A stretch of 64,000 nucleotides of DNA from the NCBI RefSeq assembly GCF_021261315.1, contig NZ_JAJSAX010000004.1, positions 274,191 to 338,190 on the forward strand, written 5' to 3'. Positions 8,692 to 17,769 of this stretch are shown one piece after another (the stretch's first letter is position 1; every line of letters starts with the position of its first letter). The notes under the pieces are model-generated. The model was not told the origin of the DNA. It saw only the letters and a program-made list of their open reading frames with translations, and made no database searches. A program made the translations under genes and the position numbers. This stretch comes from Epilithonimonas sp. JDS (GTDB taxonomy: Bacteria; Bacteroidota; Bacteroidia; Flavobacteriales; Weeksellaceae).

Positions 8692-8864
8692 GTTAAAGAT
8701 AAATAGCGTAAACTTACAATATTAGTAAAATAACAATATACTATTCAGCCAAGTATATTAATACTTGTAGTATGGCCATTTACGGTACAATGAAGTAAAT
8801 AACAGCCAATGTACAATCATCCCTATCGTTTTAGTGAATTTTGAATGTAATAAAATTAAAAAAA

Positions 8865-9146
8865 ATGGCTAAATTTACTAAAGACATCTCAAAAAAAGTA
8901 CCTGAAGAAAAAGTGCAGGTTGAAGTTAATATAGAAGATATTCTGTCTCCTTTGTATTTCCCACCGCCAGAAGATCAAATGCGTCAAAAAGAAGTTGCTG
9001 AAATGTTTAGTACAACAGTTCAAACAATTATAAATTGGTCTACGGCTGGAAAGATTCCTACATTCAGAGTAGGTAAAGTTCCTATCTACTCGCGTAAACT
9101 TTTAATCTACATTGCTAGAAATAATAGAAATCTTTTAAAATCATAA
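8865..9146 (+). CDS. Excisionase-like helix-turn-helix protein
   Basis: I prefer the ATG at 8865 (protein MAKFTKDISKKVPEEK, 93 residues). An upstream in-frame ATG at 8841 would add eight Lys/Asn-rich residues. Residues about 40-85 contain a MerR/excisionase-type HTH: MRQKEVAEMFSTTVQTIINWSTAGKIPTFRVGKVPIYSRKLL. Proteins of this type bend att DNA and favour excision, or repress the integrase promoter. It follows the integrase gene by about 170 bases in the same direction, a usual place for the directionality factor. A terminator-like hairpin follows at 9248-9277. Confidence 0.75.
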   Translation: MAKFTKDISKKVPEEKVQVEVNIEDILSPLYFPPPEDQMRQKEVAEMFSTTVQTIINWSTAGKIPTFRVGKVPIYSRKLLIYIARNNRNLLKS

Positions 9147-9247
9147 AATATTAGTTGCTGACTGACATTCCAAATTCTGAAAATTTTTGAAAGCATTTTA
9201 TCAACAAATCATATTTGTATAAATTACTTAAAACCTTGATTAGAATA

Positions 9248-9277
9248 TGCACCTGTGATTGACCCCAGGTGCAGTTT
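9248..9277 (+). terminator. Hairpin terminator after the integrase/excisionase genes
   Basis: TGCACCTG (9248-9255) pairs perfectly with CAGGTGCA (9266-9273) across a 10-base loop and is followed by GTTTT. It is well placed to end transcription from the integrase/excisionase genes. Confidence 0.6.
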
Positions 9278-9350
9278 TCGAACAATTTTGTAGAGGATTT
9301 GGATAAAATTGCCAGTCTTTCATCGCTCAATTATTAAAATAATATTTTAA

Positions 9351-9420
9351 AACTCGAGTTAACAAATTTTTAGTCGTAGACATATTATCGATGTCTATAT
9401 ATATTTGTTAATAGCGAGTT
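9351..9420. repeat. Long inverted repeat upstream of the 892-aa gene
   Basis: The left arm AACTCG-AG-TTAACAAAT (9351-9367) pairs with the right arm ATTTGTTAATAGCGAGTT (9403-9420). Inside it, AGACAT (9378-9383) pairs with ATGTCT (9391-9396). It lies 80 bases before the start of the 892-residue gene and just after the hairpin terminator. It could be a cruciform operator, a structured leader, or the end of a small non-autonomous element that brought in the cargo gene. Confidence 0.65.
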
Positions 9421-9501
9421 GATATGGCATAAAGCAAATTGTAATAATTAATTAAAGAAATTAAATTATCTTTAAATTTATCAATTATTAAAACTAGTCG
9501 A

Positions 9502-12180
9502 ATGTCGCCAAAACTACACAATGATGAAATAGAACGTCAAGCTAATAATTTATTGAATGACACTTTATCTGAGCTGTTCAGAAATAAGAACTACAAATTA
9601 ATAGATAATGAATCTGGTAGAAGGGAAATCGGGACAGATTTTTACTATCAAGTAGTTGATAGAGAAACATTAATTGATGAAATATCTTTTGTTAATCAAA
9701 ACAAAGGAAAAAATTCTATAGTAAAGCCAAATAAAGACACCAATTTTATTTCCTATCCTTTAAAAAGTTTGAGACATCCTTTTTCATGGTATCACAAAGT
9801 ATCGGAACCATTTGTATTTACCCTTTGTGATATCATATCAAATAAAATTTATTACTATTTTATTCAAAATGATGATACTATTCCTAACAGAATAAATGAA
9901 CAGAAAAATAAAAATGTAAAAAATTTTCAAGTATATATTCCGAAAGATAATGTTCTTAACGAAGAAAATTTTGACAACTTTCTTGAAGAAATAAGGATAG
10001 CTAGAGTTAAACAAGTAGAAAAATTACACGGAAATTTATTTGAATCTCATAAATCAGACTATTCTGTTTTTAGAAAGGAAACTGAGGGATTGCTCATTAT
10101 AGATAAGCTATCGTACATAATTGAAAAATTTGAGTGTATAAAAGTAATTCCGAAAAATATATTGAGTGAGATAATGTATTATACTTTTGGGGAAGGCACT
10201 TATGTTGGAGATATGAGTATATCTACTGACAATGAGGATTTTTATAACTTTATTAAAAGTATTCAGGCAAATCGGAGAAAAAAATCTTATGGAGTTTCAA
10301 GTAATCTTAAACTTGTTGAAAATCAAAAGGATAAATTAAAATTAATTATAAGTTTCTTTACTGCTAATGCAATTAAACATATATTTTTTCGAGGTAGACG
10401 GCTAGAAGAAGGAAATAGGTTTTGCATCCATAACCTCTTCATTTCCGGTACTTGCAATTGTGAAAGGTGTACTTTTGAAAGACTGGATATTAAGAAAACG
10501 GAGGATCTCTTAAAACAGGATAAATCTAATTATTCCGGATATGAGAAACTAAGAAAAGCCTATGCATCCTTCTTGTTTGGAGACGTGAAAAATTCAATAG
10601 ATGTACTTTTGGATATCTATAAGAATGAGGACAAAAATGAAAAACCTGTAACATACCTTACTGCAAAATTAAATCTGTTGGAGCTGAAACAGCTACCTGA
10701 AAATAGTTTTCATTTTGATGATGATATCAAAAAGAAGCTTTTTGATATCGAAGATAAGTCCGAAGAGAAATTCATTCTTGATAAAGCACAACATTTCTTA
10801 GATATTTATAAAACATTAAGGGATTTTCGATTCGTTTATAGAAATATTATTTATATAGACAATTTACTTTTTGAATTACAGAAAACAAGACTTAATGACA
10901 AACAAGGTGGTTGGACTTCTGACAATCAACTCTTTGAATTGCAAAGCAATTTTACAAGGATACATAATTTCTTTGAATTCAATTTCATTATTTTAAATCA
11001 ATATCAAGAATATGAACAATTATGTCGAAAAATATTAGAAGGTTTTTTGATTATTTATACTTTGAAAAATCCTGATTATGAAAAGTACAAGTTTAATTTT
11101 CAAATTATTAAAATGTGGCTTTTCTATGTTAAGAATAAAGATGCTATTTTTTTGTTAAACAAGTACGGTATAAAAAATATTACTTTAGAGCATCCAAGCT
11201 TGATTTTAAAACAATTCAATATTTATATTGACAATTTAATAAAATCCAATGCGAGTATAGAAAGAAATAAAAGTAATTATAGAATGGTGCAACGTATCAG
11301 TAATACTTTTCAAAATTACTGCCTAGCTATTTCTCTTATTGAAATTGATGAAATTAATTTAAATATCCTATTCTCAAAAATATTACGATTTGTAAAAATT
11401 AATAAAATTGAAAGACTCTCTCCTATTGCTGATTTGACCAGAATTGTATCTGGAAAAACGCATTCAATTTCAAAAGACAACTTGTTAGCAGTTATTAAAT
11501 TCGGCATCAATAATGATTTGAGAATACCTAATTCTTCACTTGTTGCAAAATATTACTTTGAAAAGGCAACCCAAGAAGAAATAATTGATGTAATAAAGCA
11601 AATGAATGGTATTTCAAACATTACGAATATTGATCTTTCTAAAAAGGATAATTATTTTAAATATTGGTATGGACTAAGCTTCTTAGATGATGAGTTACAA
11701 TCTATGATTAAACAAAAAGTTATTAGAGAATTAGAAGAAAATTTTAATCCTGAATTGTTTAATACAGCTGTTATTCTTGACACTATTAAGCCTCAATTAA
11801 ATGACAATTTATTGGAGAAATTCATTGAGGGAATTCCTAATATTTCTCGAAACAAAGATAGAGATCCATTTGGTTCACCAGATAATTTTTTACTTGACCA
11901 AGTGATTAATATTTTTTATAAATTAGAGTTACCATTTGAAAAATTGGAAAAATATATTGATTATAATATTTCTTCCAAACAGGAATATTACAATTGGCTC
12001 ATGCACTTAGATACATTTGATTACTCAAAATTTAATCCTTATTGGTTAATAGGAAACAATCTCAAATATTATGTTAAAGCATTTAAAAAGTCCAAACCAC
12101 TGCTTAGCCATCTAAAAAAATATCTAAGAAAAAATTATGACAGTGAAATTGCTAAATTTTACTTTGAGAATTTGACTTAA
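9502..12180 (+). CDS. Large DUF4365-like (putative nuclease) protein with helical C-terminus
   Basis: This is an 892-residue, Lys/Asn-rich cytosolic protein. Residues about 8-160 resemble DUF4365-type restriction-fold domains: GRREIGTDFYYQVVD, then ISFVNQNKG, then WYHKVSEPFVFTLCDI and KIYYYFIQ. The GxD...QNK spacing fits a PD-(D/E)xK metal site. A small Cys/His cluster (FCIHNLFISGTCNCERC) lies near residues 308-325 and may bind zinc. The region after about residue 345 (YEKLRKAYASFLFGDVKNSIDVLLDIYK) looks like TPR-type helical repeats continuing to the end. It has no close partner gene and is convergent with the subtilase. A single-gene anti-phage effector is a reasonable guess, but no known system is recognised. 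Confidence 0.75.
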   Translation: MSPKLHNDEIERQANNLLNDTLSELFRNKNYKLIDNESGRREIGTDFYYQVVDRETLIDEISFVNQNKGKNSIVKPNKDTNFISYPLKSLRHPFSWYHKVSEPFVFTLCDIISNKIYYYFIQNDDTIPNRINEQKNKNVKNFQVYIPKDNVLNEENFDNFLEEIRIARVKQVEKLHGNLFESHKSDYSVFRKETEGLLIIDKLSYIIEKFECIKVIPKNILSEIMYYTFGEGTYVGDMSISTDNEDFYNFIKSIQANRRKKSYGVSSNLKLVENQKDKLKLIISFFTANAIKHIFFRGRRLEEGNRFCIHNLFISGTCNCERCTFERLDIKKTEDLLKQDKSNYSGYEKLRKAYASFLFGDVKNSIDVLLDIYKNEDKNEKPVTYLTAKLNLLELKQLPENSFHFDDDIKKKLFDIEDKSEEKFILDKAQHFLDIYKTLRDFRFVYRNIIYIDNLLFELQKTRLNDKQGGWTSDNQLFELQSNFTRIHNFFEFNFIILNQYQEYEQLCRKILEGFLIIYTLKNPDYEKYKFNFQIIKMWLFYVKNKDAIFLLNKYGIKNITLEHPSLILKQFNIYIDNLIKSNASIERNKSNYRMVQRISNTFQNYCLAISLIEIDEINLNILFSKILRFVKINKIERLSPIADLTRIVSGKTHSISKDNLLAVIKFGINNDLRIPNSSLVAKYYFEKATQEEIIDVIKQMNGISNITNIDLSKKDNYFKYWYGLSFLDDELQSMIKQKVIRELEENFNPELFNTAVILDTIKPQLNDNLLEKFIEGIPNISRNKDRDPFGSPDNFLLDQVINIFYKLELPFEKLEKYIDYNISSKQEYYNWLMHLDTFDYSKFNPYWLIGNNLKYYVKAFKKSKPLLSHLKKYLRKNYDSEIAKFYFENLT

Positions 12181-12283
12181 TGAAATATCTTTGAGATTAA
12201 CCCAAGTACAATTACATTTAAATTTAATTATTAATTGATATAGTCCCTATTGAAGAATAATAAATAGTTTTGTAATAATAATT

Positions 12284-14974
12284 CTAAATTTCAATTTCGA
12301 TAGGAACTTCAATAATATTTTTTACTGTTGTGTAAAGTTCAATATCTTGTGCAGGTGTGTCAAGTGATATAATTAAAGAATACCGGGTTTCATTTTCAAC
12401 TTTTTCCAGATTTTTCCTTTCACGCCACCATCCAATAATAGGGTATACAGCTATATGATTGCAAGTTGCCAAATCAGCAGCAGTTCCTTCCCAAAAGTCA
12501 GAATGCAATGAACCAGTACTACGGTTATTTACTCCTATAGCCCAACGTTGACTACCAGTATTTCCATTTACTTCTTCATTTTCTTCCCTTGCAGCAATAT
12601 TGATCCGTCTTCTAAATTCATTTTCTGTTTCACCTACATTATTAACATCAAAACGTAATCCATGCGATTGATAACGATATTTATCTTTCCATCCAATTTC
12701 ACCAGCCCCTGGTTCAATAAAATAAGACAATGTAATTATCAGTTTTACAGGTGTTTCACCAAGATCTAATAACAAATCTTTTGCCCAAGGCAAATTAAAG
12801 AAATGAATTTCATTAGTCTCAGGAACAGTAGTTCTTTCTTTATAACTGAAAGGCTGAATAGTTTCTTGTGCAATGTATGTCAAAGCACTTTCCTGACTGT
12901 AGAGAGCCCGATCTAAATTTGGGATACCAAAACCAAAAGTTCTTAATAAATTTCTAAAACTTGTTCTATTCCCTTCCACAACATTTAACTGAGCAATCAT
13001 CGCAGTATTCCAGTCTGCAGAATGAATCATTAAACCTCTGATTGTTTCAGCCCAAGCTTCAGGATATTCATAAGCTATCTTTGCAGCAAACCACGAGGCC
13101 TGTGCTGTTGCTGCACTCGTTGCCCATATTGTATCAAAATATTTCCTTGTATTGAACTGTTTTGAAGTAGATAACAACTCCAAATTTTCATGTCCTGTAA
13201 TACTATTATCTGGTGCTCTTAAAAGGTTTCCTCCTTCAAAAACCACATCTGGCCTAGACGCCCATTTTCTTTCCCAAATTATTGAAGTAGAACTATATGG
13301 TGAAAGCTGCCCTTCATCAGCAATAAGAATGTAATTCTGAAAGATAGGATCGTTTAATTGAATTTTCTCAGTATATGCCCCTACTACCAGAGCGTTCCAC
13401 GCTTGGGCTGGATTTTGTACAGATGATGTATAGTTTGCATCTGGATAGTTTTGCCAAGATTCTTCGTCACTGACATTACCAGCAGAAATTATTATCAGCC
13501 TTTGATTTTGTCCTTCGCCATAAGCTAAATTATCAATTGCTCCTGACCATGAGGATGGCCTTCCTCTGTTGGTGTCTTGACTTGAAGTGACCGCCATACA
13601 ATATATCAAAATCATATTTGGATTTTGAATTTCAGCTCTTGCAATGGCTTGCGCAGTTATATCACCCCATAATTCTCTCGGATTTTCGCCATGACTAGGC
13701 AGAATTTTTACTGAGCATAACTTATGTGTTAATGAGACTTGATTTTGAGAAATAAGCACTTTTTCCATCTGCCCATAACCAGCTAGTCCTGCCATCAGTG
13801 TTCCATGTCCTGCACCATCTGCGTGGTCGCTTGTTCCCCACGCGATATCAACACTTAAAGTATTTGCATCATCTATAAGCGGCTGCAGTAACTGATGTCC
13901 ATTATTAACCCCTGTATCCAAAATACAGATTTTTACATTTGTATCTACAACCTCTGTTCTCTGAACCAAATCATCAACCCATACCTGTTGTTCAATACGA
14001 CTTTCGTTAACCCAAAAGCCAGCTGGTTCCTGTCCAATACGGAACTCAGCTAACAAGTCACTTTGTTGCATCAGCTCTATCAACTGATCACGACTTGCAT
14101 TTATTAATAGAACAGCTCGTTCAGGAAAGATAATGCTATTATTTTTTACTTCAATACCAATATTTTGAGCAGTAGTAAGAAACTTTAAAATTTGTTCCTG
14201 TTCCTTACTTTCTTTTGTATTAATATTAAGCCAAGCTTCGCACCATCTAGGATTTTCGTTTGGAATTAGCTGTGGATTATCTGTCCATAATCCCTCCAAT
14301 AATGCAATGCTTACATCTTCAATACTATTAACTAAATCAGAATTAGAAGGAGTTATTTTGATTTCTATATTTGGAAAATGTCTCAAAATATCAGTTGCAA
14401 AATTTTCCTCTTGTCCAACTGGTAAATCAATTGATGCTTTAGTTCTTTGTGTACCAGCAATAACAACATCTTTTATTGTTTTTAACTGAATACTATTTCC
14501 AAGATTATTCACACTATTAATCACATTATCATGATTCACTTGGCTTGGAAATATTATAGTTGTATTATTTTTTGAGCTGTAGGAATTAATTTTACTTATA
14601 AATAATCCCTCTTTTCCATTAGGAACATAAACAGTTGCCCTTATCTGGACTTGACTTTCTCCAACCGTAATTTCTTTAACATTTAGTAGTCGAATATTAT
14701 TCCTGAAATCTTCTAAACTTTTAGTAATTAAATCATGGTTAGCTGCACTTGTAAACTGAATATATGTTCCTTCTTTCGTGGAAATTTGATTAGCTGTCCT
14801 TGTAGCCTTTATTTGGTCTTTTTGTTGCCAAATCAAATCAAATTCTTGAAGTAATTTTTGACTTTGAGATGCTCTATCACGTATAGGAATGCGTGGACCT
14901 GAACCAATTTTAGATTGAGCTCTATATTTTTCACTAGTTACATTTCCCGATATGAAGATGTGCTTGTATGCCAT
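12284..14974 (-). CDS. S8 family (subtilisin-like) peptidase, partner of an AAA ATPase
   Basis: This 896-residue cytosolic subtilase has no signal peptide. The N-terminal ~330 residues carry repeated small alpha/beta units (for example around KEITVGESQVQIRATVYVP and KDVVIAGTQRTKASIDLP), possibly an inhibitory or recognition region. The catalytic triad is visible: Asp in CILDTGVNNGH near 350, His in GAGHGTLMAGLAG near 388, the oxyanion Asn in IISAGN near 495, and Ser in ATSAATAQAS near 617. A C-terminal beta-rich domain follows. It starts 8 bases after the AAA ATPase gene, so the two form an operon. Cytosolic subtilase-AAA pairs recur in genomic islands and are suspected conflict or proteolysis modules. 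The target is unknown. Confidence 0.9.
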   Translation of the reverse strand: MAYKHIFISGNVTSEKYRAQSKIGSGPRIPIRDRASQSQKLLQEFDLIWQQKDQIKATRTANQISTKEGTYIQFTSAANHDLITKSLEDFRNNIRLLNVKEITVGESQVQIRATVYVPNGKEGLFISKINSYSSKNNTTIIFPSQVNHDNVINSVNNLGNSIQLKTIKDVVIAGTQRTKASIDLPVGQEENFATDILRHFPNIEIKITPSNSDLVNSIEDVSIALLEGLWTDNPQLIPNENPRWCEAWLNINTKESKEQEQILKFLTTAQNIGIEVKNNSIIFPERAVLLINASRDQLIELMQQSDLLAEFRIGQEPAGFWVNESRIEQQVWVDDLVQRTEVVDTNVKICILDTGVNNGHQLLQPLIDDANTLSVDIAWGTSDHADGAGHGTLMAGLAGYGQMEKVLISQNQVSLTHKLCSVKILPSHGENPRELWGDITAQAIARAEIQNPNMILIYCMAVTSSQDTNRGRPSSWSGAIDNLAYGEGQNQRLIIISAGNVSDEESWQNYPDANYTSSVQNPAQAWNALVVGAYTEKIQLNDPIFQNYILIADEGQLSPYSSTSIIWERKWASRPDVVFEGGNLLRAPDNSITGHENLELLSTSKQFNTRKYFDTIWATSAATAQASWFAAKIAYEYPEAWAETIRGLMIHSADWNTAMIAQLNVVEGNRTSFRNLLRTFGFGIPNLDRALYSQESALTYIAQETIQPFSYKERTTVPETNEIHFFNLPWAKDLLLDLGETPVKLIITLSYFIEPGAGEIGWKDKYRYQSHGLRFDVNNVGETENEFRRRINIAAREENEEVNGNTGSQRWAIGVNNRSTGSLHSDFWEGTAADLATCNHIAVYPIIGWWRERKNLEKVENETRYSLIISLDTPAQDIELYTTVKNIIEVPIEIEI

Positions 14975-14982
14975 TCAAAAAA

Positions 14983-15936
14983 TTATTTATAATAGGCTGC
15001 ATTACGGTCTTTAATTGCTTTTAAAATTAACTGATTATTCATCGGTTGTCCTTCATTTAAAATCGTCTCTTTAATAGCATCGATACAGGCAAGTGATATT
15101 TCTGCGTGGCTTAAACCATTGATATCTGGTAATAAATCTTTAAATTTTATTTTCCTTCCAAATTGAGAAAGTCTATTTTTTAACAACTCTTCTTTTTCTT
15201 CTAAGCTGGGAAGATTGTATAAAATCACATCGTCAAATCTACGGAAAAGTGCTTGGTCTAAAAGTTGTTTGTTATTGGTGATTGCAATGATAAGACTTTC
15301 AGAATTATCTCTTTCAATAAATTGAAGGAATGAGTTTAAAACTCTTCTCATCTCTCCTACATCATTATCCCTGCTTCGTTCACCTCCAATCGCATCGAAT
15401 TCATCAAACAAATATACACCTTGACGTTGTTCAATTAAATCAAATACTTGGCGCAGCTTAGCACTAGTCTCTCCCATAAATTTTGTCACCATTTTATCCA
15501 TTAAAATAGTGTAAAGCGGTAGATTTAATTCATTAGCAAGAATAGATGCTGTTAAGGTTTTACCTGTACCTGGAGGACCAGAAAGCAAAATTTTTCTACG
15601 ATTCTCTAAATCGTGTTTACGAAGTTTGTCTCTTTGTATAAATTCAGAAATTATACGATTTATTTTCGACTTAATATCTTCAGAAGAAATTATATCAGAA
15701 AGATTGACAGCAGGTACATTTTCATGAATTAAACCCTGTAAATCAGATGAAAATACTTTAGTTTTATGTTTTACTTCTTTTGCCTTATCTATAATAGTTT
15801 TTATTTCATCAGCAACAATAGTGTGTCCCAACTTAGCTTCGTGAGCTGCAACCTGCAAAGCAATAGTTGTAAACCTTTCGGGCTCATTATTATAATGTGA
15901 CTTAATTAGAGATATTATGTATTCAGCTTTTGCCAT
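14983..15936 (-). CDS. AAA+ ATPase, partner of the subtilase
   Basis: I chose the ATG at 15934-15936 (protein MAKAEYIISLIKSHYNNEPERF, 317 residues). The frame continues 16 codons upstream, but those look non-coding. Residues 1-80 form a helical N-terminal domain. The ATPase core has Walker A SGPPGTGKT near 118, Walker B GVYLFDEFDAI near 172, a sensor-1 region AITNN near 208 and an arginine finger LFRRFDD near 219. It is most like the ATPase cores of the SpoVK/FtsH/ClpX-like class (COG0464). It is upstream of and 8 bases from the subtilase gene, suggesting that the ATPase regulates or feeds substrates to the protease. Confidence 0.9.
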   Translation of the reverse strand: MAKAEYIISLIKSHYNNEPERFTTIALQVAAHEAKLGHTIVADEIKTIIDKAKEVKHKTKVFSSDLQGLIHENVPAVNLSDIISSEDIKSKINRIISEFIQRDKLRKHDLENRRKILLSGPPGTGKTLTASILANELNLPLYTILMDKMVTKFMGETSAKLRQVFDLIEQRQGVYLFDEFDAIGGERSRDNDVGEMRRVLNSFLQFIERDNSESLIIAITNNKQLLDQALFRRFDDVILYNLPSLEEKEELLKNRLSQFGRKIKFKDLLPDINGLSHAEISLACIDAIKETILNEGQPMNNQLILKAIKDRNAAYYK

Positions 15937-16017
15937 TATAGCAAAATTACACATTTTTCCGATAGAATTCCATTTGCATTTCAAAAATCAAATCAATACT
16001 ATTTAAAATGTAATTTT

Positions 16018-16217
16018 CAACATCATATCTATGAAAACAGCATTAAACTTGTCCGAGTAATTACAGACGAACGAAAAGGAAACGGATATTCCTTGCCTCA
16101 GAAGAAGGACATATATTGAAATATTGTAAATGTGACAGTATCGAAGTCAATGAATTTATCGTGAAGACTACTCTGCTAAACTTCAATCGACCTAAGTGGA
16201 AGGAAATATTCTCCTAA
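16018..16217 (+). pseudogene. Decayed 3' gene remnant
   Basis: Two overlapping frames read like one damaged protein end. From 16018 the frame reads QHHIYENSIKLVRVITDERK and continues GNG. After a one-base shift near 16085-16090 the neighbouring frame reads FLASEEGHILKYCKCD and ends FNRPKWKEIFS with a TAA at 16215-16217. The joined text is coherent, and a missing T would explain the shift. There is no start codon at a sensible place, so only a 3' fragment remains. The family is not recognised. Confidence 0.4.
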
Positions 16218-16241
16218 ATTAAAAATCAGTCATTAGGAAAC

Positions 16242-16916
16242 TCAAAAGACATACTCTTTCTTTGTTGTTAAATAGGGAATACTTTCAATTAAAAATTCAA
16301 AGTTATCATTGGTCAGTACCTGTGCACCATAGCTGAGCATTTCTTCTGCCCATGAGATCTTATCGTTGAGGACATTTTCCATGATCAGCAATTGTCTGCC
16401 TAGACGAAGCGCTTCCCAACCTTGATGTTTTGTGCCGCTTTTCTCACTGGCCTCAATAATAATCGTAGCATCACTTATCAATGCCATTGTTCGGTTTCTA
16501 ATAGGGAAACTTTTTGGTATTACGGGATAGTTTTCAGGGAACTGCGAAATCAGCAAATGATTTTCAGCAATAAAATCCTGAAGGTCTTTATTTTCAGCAG
16601 GGAAATATTTATCCAGAGGTGTTCCGATAACTCCGATGGTATGACCATCAAATTCAATGGCTGTATTATGGGCGATCGAGTCAACTCCTTCCGCTAAACC
16701 GCTAACGACAGTGATATCATTTTGAACCAATAGCTTTGCGATCTTCCTTGCTCTTCGTACACCAAGTTCAGACACCTTCCTTGAACCAACAACCGCTACC
16801 CTTCTTCCATTTTCCAATAACGAAAAGTCCCCTTTGTAAAATAACTCTTTGGGACTATTTTTCTTCTCAACAGTGGTCAGTTTGTCTTAATATTCGTTAA
16901 AAGCATTGATCTGCAT
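16242..16916 (-). pseudogene. dprA: DprA-like DNA-processing protein with an in-frame TAA at codon 10
   Basis: The Rossmann-fold core is clear: VAVVGSRKVSELGVRRA, VVSGLAEGVDSIAH, IGVIGTPLDKYFPAEN, and FPIRNRTMALISD. This is the DprA/Smf family, which binds single-stranded DNA and loads RecA. The longest uninterrupted frame starts at a TTG (16817), but homologous sequence continues upstream (EKKNSPKELFYKGDFSLL) back to an ATG at 16914-16916 (MQINAFNEY). That extension is broken only by a TAA at 16887-16889. The gene therefore looks like a full-length small DprA inactivated or reduced by one nonsense codon. Reinitiation at the TTG could still give a 191-residue protein lacking the first ~34 residues. 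It sits among decayed genes next to ssb. Confidence 0.8.
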
Positions 16917-17098
16917 AGGTGTTCAAGATTAAAATGAATAATGTAAATATAGTTTTTTTACCCTATAAATACAAATTGAAAAATATTATTAATCATGTAC
17001 AGTAGTACTACAATAATTTAAAGAGAAGTCATATTTCTCATAATAAACCGGTAAAAAGGCAGCTAAGGTATATCGGTCATCCATTTATTTCTTCTCCC

Positions 17099-17169
17099 AG
17101 CCAAAAGACTACGGCATAAACGGTTTCCTCCCTGAAGGTACCCTCCAATTATTCCGTTTCCTTTTGGCT
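17099..17169 (+). ncRNA. Nested hairpin upstream of ssb, possible structured RNA
   Basis: The stretch 16917-17316 before ssb holds no gene. Within it, AGCCAAAAG (17099-17107) pairs with CTTTTGGCT (17161-17169) and, inside, AAACGG (17118-17123) pairs with CCGTTT (17154-17159). Only one base separates the two right-hand halves, so the fold is compact. A small dyad CCTTTC-AGA-GAAAGG lies at 17248-17262. The structure could be a small RNA or a leader element controlling ssb and the following genes. Confidence 0.45.
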
Positions 17170-17316
17170 TTCCCCTTTGCCCGCTAAAATTATCTGCTTT
17201 CTTTTTTCCGGTTTTTCTTTTGAAAAATATTCAGCGAAGCCCAAGGGCCTTTCAGAGAAAGGACGGAGAAAAGATTGAGAACAGATCAAAATTTAAAATC
17301 TTAAAACCCTACGATT

Positions 17317-17727
17317 ATGAACATTATCGGAAGACTGACAAGGGATGCGGAAGTGCGCAACCTGTCAAATGAAAAACAGGTAGTCAATTTCTCAATTGCT
17401 ACGAATGACAACTATCGCAACAAGCAAGGCGAACGAATTGAACAGACCACGTATTTCGAATGCGCCTACTGGATATCTTCAAAAGTGGCGGACTTTTTAA
17501 CAAAGGGTACTTTGGTAGAATTAAGCGGTAGAGCTTACACGTCCGCATGGTTAGGAAAAGACGGAGAACCTCATGCAGGTTTAAATTTCCACACCTCACA
17601 GATTAAAGTTCACAGCAGTAGTAAAAGAACTGAAAGTAAATCTATTGAGTCCAACAAAACAGATAAGAAAGAAACTTCTAAATCAAAATCTATAGATACC
17701 GACAAGGATGACGACCTACCATTTTAA
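17317..17727 (+). CDS. ssb: Single-stranded DNA-binding protein
   Basis: This 136-residue SSB starts MNIIGRLTRDAEVRN, the normal OB-fold opening strand. It continues with VNFSIATNDNYRNK, TTYFECAYWISSKVADFLTKGTLVELSGR and ends in the acidic tip DDDLPF that recruits partner proteins. Residues 1-105 are the OB fold and about 106-130 a Ser/Lys-rich linker. It coats single-stranded DNA during transfer and re-circularisation of the ICE. It is the first of three genes on the plus strand (ssb, DUF932, radC-like), a common arrangement in Bacteroidota conjugative elements. Confidence 0.95.
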   Translation: MNIIGRLTRDAEVRNLSNEKQVVNFSIATNDNYRNKQGERIEQTTYFECAYWISSKVADFLTKGTLVELSGRAYTSAWLGKDGEPHAGLNFHTSQIKVHSSSKRTESKSIESNKTDKKETSKSKSIDTDKDDDLPF

Positions 17728-17769
17728 AACTATCAAATACAATTTTATAAAATTCAAAATATCAATATC

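Noticed and set aside
15937..15984. Extra 16 codons upstream of the AAA ATPase start
   Set aside because: They read as non-coding, and the ATG at 15936 gives the natural N-terminus.
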